64,000 nucleotides of DNA, from positions 25,334,922 through 25,398,921 of the forward strand of contig CM055102.1 in assembly GCA_029204225.1 (NCBI GenBank). Direction: 5' to 3'. Shown in pieces: positions 59,145-64,000 of this stretch. Source of the stretch: Diphasiastrum complanatum. Taxonomy: Eukaryota; Streptophyta; Lycopodiopsida; Lycopodiales; Lycopodiaceae. The notes beneath the pieces were generated by a model. That model saw only the letters and a program-made list of their open reading frames with translations, was not told where the DNA came from and did no database searches. Within the stretch, counting starts at the first letter, position 1. Every line of letters starts with the position of its first letter. The position numbers were made by a program, and so were the translations under genes.

Positions 59145-59741
59145 GTGCGAGATTTTATCGAGAAGAGTGTTCATCTATCTCCTGCCACCATTGAGAGACC
59201 TACTGATTTGCCTGCAAATAATGCAGTTTCTTTTGTTGAAGTAGAAGATCAAAATCTACAACAGGCTCAGTGCAGCAATGGTGAAATTTATAAGTCTCAA
59301 TCACTATATAAGGACAACAACAACCATTTGTCAAAACCGGAGTTGATAAATACTGCTAGAGCTAGTTCAATGGATCGAAATGCTTGTGCTCATACCATGG
59401 AGGTGTTTCTATCTTGAAATTGTTACCTATTTATGTATCTTTAGAATTCAATTTGTTTAGACCCTGATGTATACGCAGATACCTTTTGACGTTGGTTCTC
59501 ATGTAAGGTGCACGATGCAACCTCCGTGGTAGCAAATACTAGCGATTTTGGTGTAGGCCTCCAGAGCAAAAAATGTAGAACCATGGATTGTAGATGTGTG
59601 AAAGCTGTAAGCATGTATGGTCAATTGCCAGGTTGTGCTTCGTTCCTCTCTCTACATTTGTTTGACAGAGGAGTCCAACAAGATCCAACAATGTTGAGGG
59701 CTGATCCTGCCATTGCCATATTTATGCTGGGCATTAAATGA
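59145..59741 (+). other. Unassigned coding-like segment, possibly two exons
   Basis: A 90-codon frame (59145-59417, MRDFIEKSVHLSPATIERP start) ends near ACCATGGAG|GTGTTT. A second open part begins after CTCATGTAAG at 59508 with HDATSVVANTSDFGVG and ends ADPAIAIFMLGIK at 59741. Codon usage looks protein-like and low-complexity is absent. A related ending (TDAAFAWILMGIK) recurs near 59912-59955. I do not recognise the family. It may be a captured gene fragment. Confidence 0.35.
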
Positions 59742-60305
59742 TCATCAGTTGATCAGAGAGAGGGGGAGTAGTTGTCTTCTAGACAAGCACGAATAGTGAG
59801 ATGATCCTGCAATTGCAGAGATCTTTACTTCATTTGAAGTTCTGAAGATGGAAGTTACAGATGCAGAACTCAGAAAGAGAGAGATGTTATCTTCTTGAAA
59901 AGCACAAGAGTGGGACTGATGCTGCGTTTGCTTGGATTCTTATGGGCATAAAATGATCAAATGAAAGGTGGGTAGTTGTTGATGCAAGAGGAAAGATGCA
60001 GACTACACACAAATGTTAGCGATGCTAACAACCATAGAAGGAAAATTACTGGAAGAGGTGCAGAACAAAAATTGTCAGAACCGGAAACCATGGCATACAT
60101 TTTAGCATTCAAAAATAGAAGATAGACTAATTCTTCGCTTTCAGGGAGGAGCAGAGGTGTTGTACATTCTGTGTAGTTCAAAAGGTTGAATCCATGCCAT
60201 GTTAATTTAAGAGGTATGAGTGCAGGTATGATCTGGTAGCTTTCCCACATTCAAGAAGAGGTAAAGCTGATGTACGTGCTATTGTAGAGTTGCAGAATTG
60301 AAATA

Positions 60306-60517
60306 CTGTACCAATTGAAGTGCATCAAAGTTCAAAAAGACAACTCGATGAACATGATAACAGTGATGATGAGCCTTTCAGTGATTCAACTGTTGTGTGT
60401 AGTGATACCTCCTCGCAACACAATCTCTTCAACAGATGCAAGCGTCTGTCTGAGCAGCAAGATACAGGTTGTACTATGTCTCAGTGTCTCAGCAGCAAGA
60501 TAGAGGTTGTGCTCTGA
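60306..60517 (+). other. Unassigned coding-like segment
   Basis: The open frame EVHQSSKRQLDEHDNSDDEP, then STVVCSDTSSQHNLFNRCKR, ends with EVVL and a stop at 60517. Its Ser/Asp-rich composition suggests a nuclear or regulatory tail. It could belong with 59145-59741, but no splice link is proven. Confidence 0.3.
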
Positions 60518-61545
60518 TCGTTATCACTCACCACCTTATCACGTGCAGCATGATGGGCTCAAGATGACCACATCATGATTCACGTGGCCTTCACGTGGCC
60601 TTCATGTGCAGGTCCAATAATATCATTAATAAAAATGTTTTGCAAAATTGGGAAATGCTGTAGGGCCAACAAACGGATGCCACGTGGATAGCCTCAACGT
60701 TGAGGAAACGTTGCTCATGGCATAGGCTATAATTGGAACACGCTTGTGTCTACGTTTCGTAATGACATTCAAATGCCCTAAAAGCAATGTTAATACTTGA
60801 ACCATTGTTATGCTTTTTAGTTAAAGTATATTCGTTTAGGAGAGACATTTCCCAGTTAAAATGACAGAGAAAGTAGACTTGCATTGCTTACTGAAGTATG
60901 TAGCTCATTATTACAACTATTTGTGACAAGTACTTGTAAAATATATAATATTTAACTTAGAAAATCCAAGTTTTGTTGTTTGTCCAAACTTGAGGTAGAC
61001 TAGGCAACTAGTTTTCTAATTAGAGTAAAGTTACTTTTTGTTTCTTTAGTGATGTGTAGATCTAGAACCTAGCAAGAAGCATGGAAGCTACTTTTGTAGG
61101 TCTAAGATTCTTATCCACTCTCCTTTTTGTCATATAGTAGAGAGATAGAGGCAACGTGGCACCTAGAGTACTCTCTCTATTTAGATGGTGATGAATGCTC
61201 TTGCCTTGATCCTAACTAGCTTGCTTTTGATTTCCATCTCATTTCTTTGGATAAGAAGCTAGTTTCTTGTGCAATCATTTATTCTTTTGATCTTTTTACT
61301 TGTTGCAGCTTCACACGTGTAAAAACTTCTCATGATATCAAAGCTTGGATAGAATAATAGACATCTAATCATTACTTTGTGAAATGGAATAATCTCTTAT
61401 CATTGTTATAATATTTTGCCTCTTACTAGCACTCGATTTGAACCACATAAGTTCCACTCTTTTCATCATCTAATTTTTGTTGTGAGTTTCTTTCCTTGCC
61501 TATCCTCAACCCAATATCTAATCAATCTAGCATCGAGGAGATGAA
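60518..61545. other. No recognised features
   Basis: AT-rich; ACGTGGCCTTCACGTGGCC at 60577-60600 is a short direct duplication. No ORF of note. Confidence 0.35.
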
Positions 61546-61831
61546 GTTAGTTGTCACGTGTAGATTCGTTCCCATGAGAGCGATAGCATAGTTCAGATTT
61601 CAGCATGAATGGAAGATTCACATCTAACTCTACCATCCACTAACCCTAACCATTAACACTACATCCATTAACACTAGATCCACAATGAAGATAGCTTACT
61701 CTTTCTCTCTCTCCCTTTCTCTCTCATAAAAAGTATAAAAACATGCAATCCCAATAACAATCAGATCCAACAATTAGCAAAACTCAATAAAAGCATAAGA
61801 AAGGGAGGAAAAGTGATAGAGAGCTAGGACA

Positions 61832-61886
61832 TTCATAAATCTCATTCCATAAGAGAACCGATCTCTTATGGAATGAGATTTATGAA
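61832..61886 (-). repeat. Perfect 25-bp hairpin with 5-base loop
   Basis: The arms at 61832-61856 and 61862-61886 are exact reverse complements (TTCATAAATCTCATTCC and on), with loop ACCGA. It begins 27 bases downstream of a minus-strand TATA box, so it would lie at the very 5' end of the LTR transcript. Confidence 0.95.
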
Positions 61887-61912
61887 GACTTGTAGGAACT
61901 CAAGTTGGTCCC

Positions 61913-61920
61913 TTTTTATA
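61913..61920 (-). promoter_or_regulatory. TATA box in candidate LTR
   Basis: The minus strand reads TATAAAAA within CTATTATAAAAAGGG, about 300 bp inside the LTR start. Confidence 0.6.
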
Positions 61921-62222
61921 ATAGAGAGGAGGACCCTGGCCTCTGAATCCAATTGGTCCATTTCTGCCTCCCTAATTATTCAAATTTAAAAAAGAGTGGG
62001 AACCATCCAAATTGGAGGGAAACTCAACTTTATTCACTAACTTGACATTTAGGCCCTGCGACATTAAAAGTCCTGCAAAAAGGCCCAAAGTCCTTTTATT
62101 GACTTTCAACTAATCAAATCTCTATGCGATCATTGGGTTGGACTTACACACGCAGGGTGTCAGATCCCTCTTACTTATTAACTAGGGTTAGGGTCGCCTT
62201 GGGTTCCACAAACCTTCCAACA

Positions 62223-62238
62223 ATATCTCCCACCAAAA
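62223..62238 (-). other. Polypurine tract of minus-strand element
   Basis: TTTTGGTGGGAGATAT precedes the LTR start and follows the last ORF stop by about 35 bp. Confidence 0.55.
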
Positions 62239-62272
62239 TTGGTGGCGGTCCCATGACACTTGCGACATGCAG

Positions 62273-63990
62273 TTACTGTGGGCTTTTATTTGCTTCACGT
62301 AAAATCTTTATTAAATGATACTGCACCTTCTCCATGAAATCGAGTCGGGCAGTGTTGAAATCTAAATTGTGCAGCAAAAAACAACGGTGGGCTTCGACAA
62401 TCCACTTTGAAGTTGTCCAGGATGTGAATCGAGATTCCCAGGAGCCTCCCATCATTACTGCACAAAAATACAATGGAGCCACCGATAGCTGATCCTTAAT
62501 GCTCTCTGAGGCCATTGGCTTATTTGGATCGAATGCCAAAGGAGGAAGGCAATCATCCCATCTTGTTGCCACGGATGCCAACAGAGTCAAGTCTTTTGCA
62601 AAAAGCGCTGATTGCATCACTGTCGGATTGGGAGAGTGTATATACTTTTGCTGGTATGCTTGAGTGCCCGGTGGAAATCCACTGAAATTTTACAACTGTA
62701 AGGTTGATGGATGATTGGCCAATTTGGTGTATGGAGAGTAATTTTGTCCATGGCCAATCCCAAATCCTTCCACTTATTATTGCACGACACTGGTACGTAG
62801 TATGGATCTACGTGAATTGGTGAGGGCTGGCCACATAATCTCCAAGCTGGCTGCTCTCCCAATGCGGGTATTTTATCCAATTCCTTGCCAGCCTCTATTT
62901 CAGAGGTCTTAAACTTGACCACATGAGGACTCATGAGGATGTTGCGCTAAAAAGCTCTGGATCTGGTCCTTGACACTAATTGGTCTTCTGAACAATGGTG
63001 TGGTCCTTGATGAGGATGGACCTGGTTGCACTACCTGTGGAACTGGCTGTTGTTCTTCAACTTCAGAGGCTCCACCCTGGTCCATGTCCGAATCCAACCC
63101 TGTCCATAGGTGCAACAGCTTGGCGCAGAGGGGAGAATTACGGCATGATCGGAACTGAAATTTGAGGCCCAGCTTCCAACACCTGAGTGGCAGCCATTTC
63201 ATATGCGTTGATGGTTGCTTTAGCCTTTGCCAACTCAGTTGAAGCTGTACCTTTGAACCTGTCAAAGTGGACTTGGAATCCTTGAAGCGCCACTCATTAG
63301 GTTTCTACCTTTTTAAACAAATACGCGATTTTTGTCGTAGTTACCGGATGATCAAGTATTTGCGTATGTAGATATGCATCACACTCAAGGGTGGTCACAT
63401 CCAATCCACCTTGGAAACATGTGCAATCTTGTTCAGCCATATGCAGTTGTCCCTGGAGCAGCTACACCTATTGCTTTGCATCCTGCATGGCCCTGTCCAC
63501 TTGATCTTGGGCAGTTGTGAGTGCATTCTGCAGTGATCTGACATAGTCTTCTAGGGGATCAGCCAATTGTTGTGTCGTCTTCTTCTGAACTTCTGACTTA
63601 GCTTCATGCTGCTTGGCGATCTTCAATTCTTTGTCCAGCTGAATAACTTTTTGGCTGATGAGAGTATTCTCAGATCCCATATCTGAGACGCGCTGCTCCA
63701 TTTTTTTTTTCTTATCCAGCATAGACTGGATCACTTGCGCAAGGCTTGAGACCAAACCGAGAGCATCACCAGAATCTACTACTGTGGAGGTGGTAGCAGC
63801 AGAAGGACCTGGTGGTACTGTCTCTGGTTGGCGTGGAGCAGGTGCCAGTAACTCTTCTTCTTCGAAGAGGTCTTCTTATTCATAGCCCTCAAGCACTATG
63901 GCGTCAAACTGCTTTGGTGATTTGACAGCTTGTCCGACCCGAATTGTGGCTGGTGCGGATTCATCTTGAGGTTGTTGTCTGAAAAGAGTC
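62273..63990 (-). pseudogene. Retroelement protein with coiled coil, upstream of 3' LTR, degenerate
   Basis: On the minus strand the frame enters from the right edge with SAPATIRVGQAVKSPKQFD, has a TAA near 63877, an acidic stretch, then a coiled coil (63755-63468: MEQRVSDMGSENTLISQKVI, LDKELKIAKQHEAKS). Three further pieces in shifted frames follow: SVKDQIQSFLAQHPHES (63265-62909), PIHVDPYYVPVSCNNKWKDLG (62934-62617) and MMQSALFAKDLTLLASVATR with WESRFTSWTTSKWIVEAHR (62620-62273). It ends 35 bp before the purine tract and LTR. No RT or integrase is visible, so it is either a gag-like protein of a nonautonomous element or an extra 3' ORF. I do not recognise the family. Confidence 0.5.
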
Positions 63991-64000
63991 ATCAAAACCA

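Larger units (their letters stand above)
61546..62222 (-). repeat. Candidate 3' LTR of a minus-strand element
   Basis: On the minus strand TGTTGGAAGG starts at 62222, right after a purine tract. A TATA box and a strong hairpin follow about 300 bp in, as at a U3/R boundary. The far end is unknown, so 61546 is only a nominal limit. Confidence 0.5.

Overview
This window is plant nuclear DNA from a large, repeat-rich genome. The evidence is a plant-type importin gene with spliceosomal GT-AG introns, a copia primer-binding site of the tRNA-iMet type used by plant elements, a chromodomain-bearing Ty3/gypsy integrase, BED/DUF659 hAT transposases, a HUH/PIF1 Helitron, and several (CT)n or (GA)n tracts of 60-120 bp. 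The huge introns and old, broken transposons suggest a fern, gymnosperm or similar large genome more than a compact angiosperm. That is inference, and no species can be named from the sequence alone.

The only convincing host gene is on the + strand: the last five coding exons (4950-5089, 5222-5370, 31558-31715, 39247-39364, 39530-39687) of an importin-beta family nuclear import receptor of the IPO7/IPO8 (Arabidopsis SAD2) type. All four splice junctions keep the reading frame. The two largest introns, 26.2 kb and 7.5 kb, are filled with transposons. The first exons lie left of the window, and an antisense LINE occupies the intron upstream of 4950.

Layout. 1-4.3 kb: two minus-strand LINE copies of one family, head to tail. 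5.6-19.6 kb: a minus-strand Ty3/gypsy element (gypsy-1) interrupted by a 5'-truncated plus-strand gypsy (gypsy-2) and by a plus-strand Ty1/copia element (copia-1). Each of the three has lost a different catalytic core. 20.6-30.6 kb: three BED/DUF659 hAT transposons (two plus, one minus), each with a distinctive palindrome cluster at its 5' end. 32.1-37.7 kb: a 422-bp hAT-like MITE, opposed LINE fragments, a hAT end fragment and a gypsy integrase fragment with a 3' LTR start. 39.2-40.0 kb: last importin exons and 3' UTR. 40-50.4 kb: copia fragments (one with a 1,250-bp LTR), microsatellites, and a 1.1-kb foldback element between opposed copia pieces. 51.5-57.2 kb: a decayed AT-rich Helitron and repeats probably related to it. 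57.4-58.1 kb: a duplicated LRR gene fragment. 59.1-60.5 kb: unassigned coding-like sequence. 61.8-64.0 kb: a minus-strand LTR element whose last ORF encodes a coiled-coil protein and whose predicted transcript starts with a perfect 25-bp hairpin.

Almost all transposon ORFs carry stops, frameshifts or domain deletions, so most of the window is decayed mobile DNA and only the importin exons look constrained.
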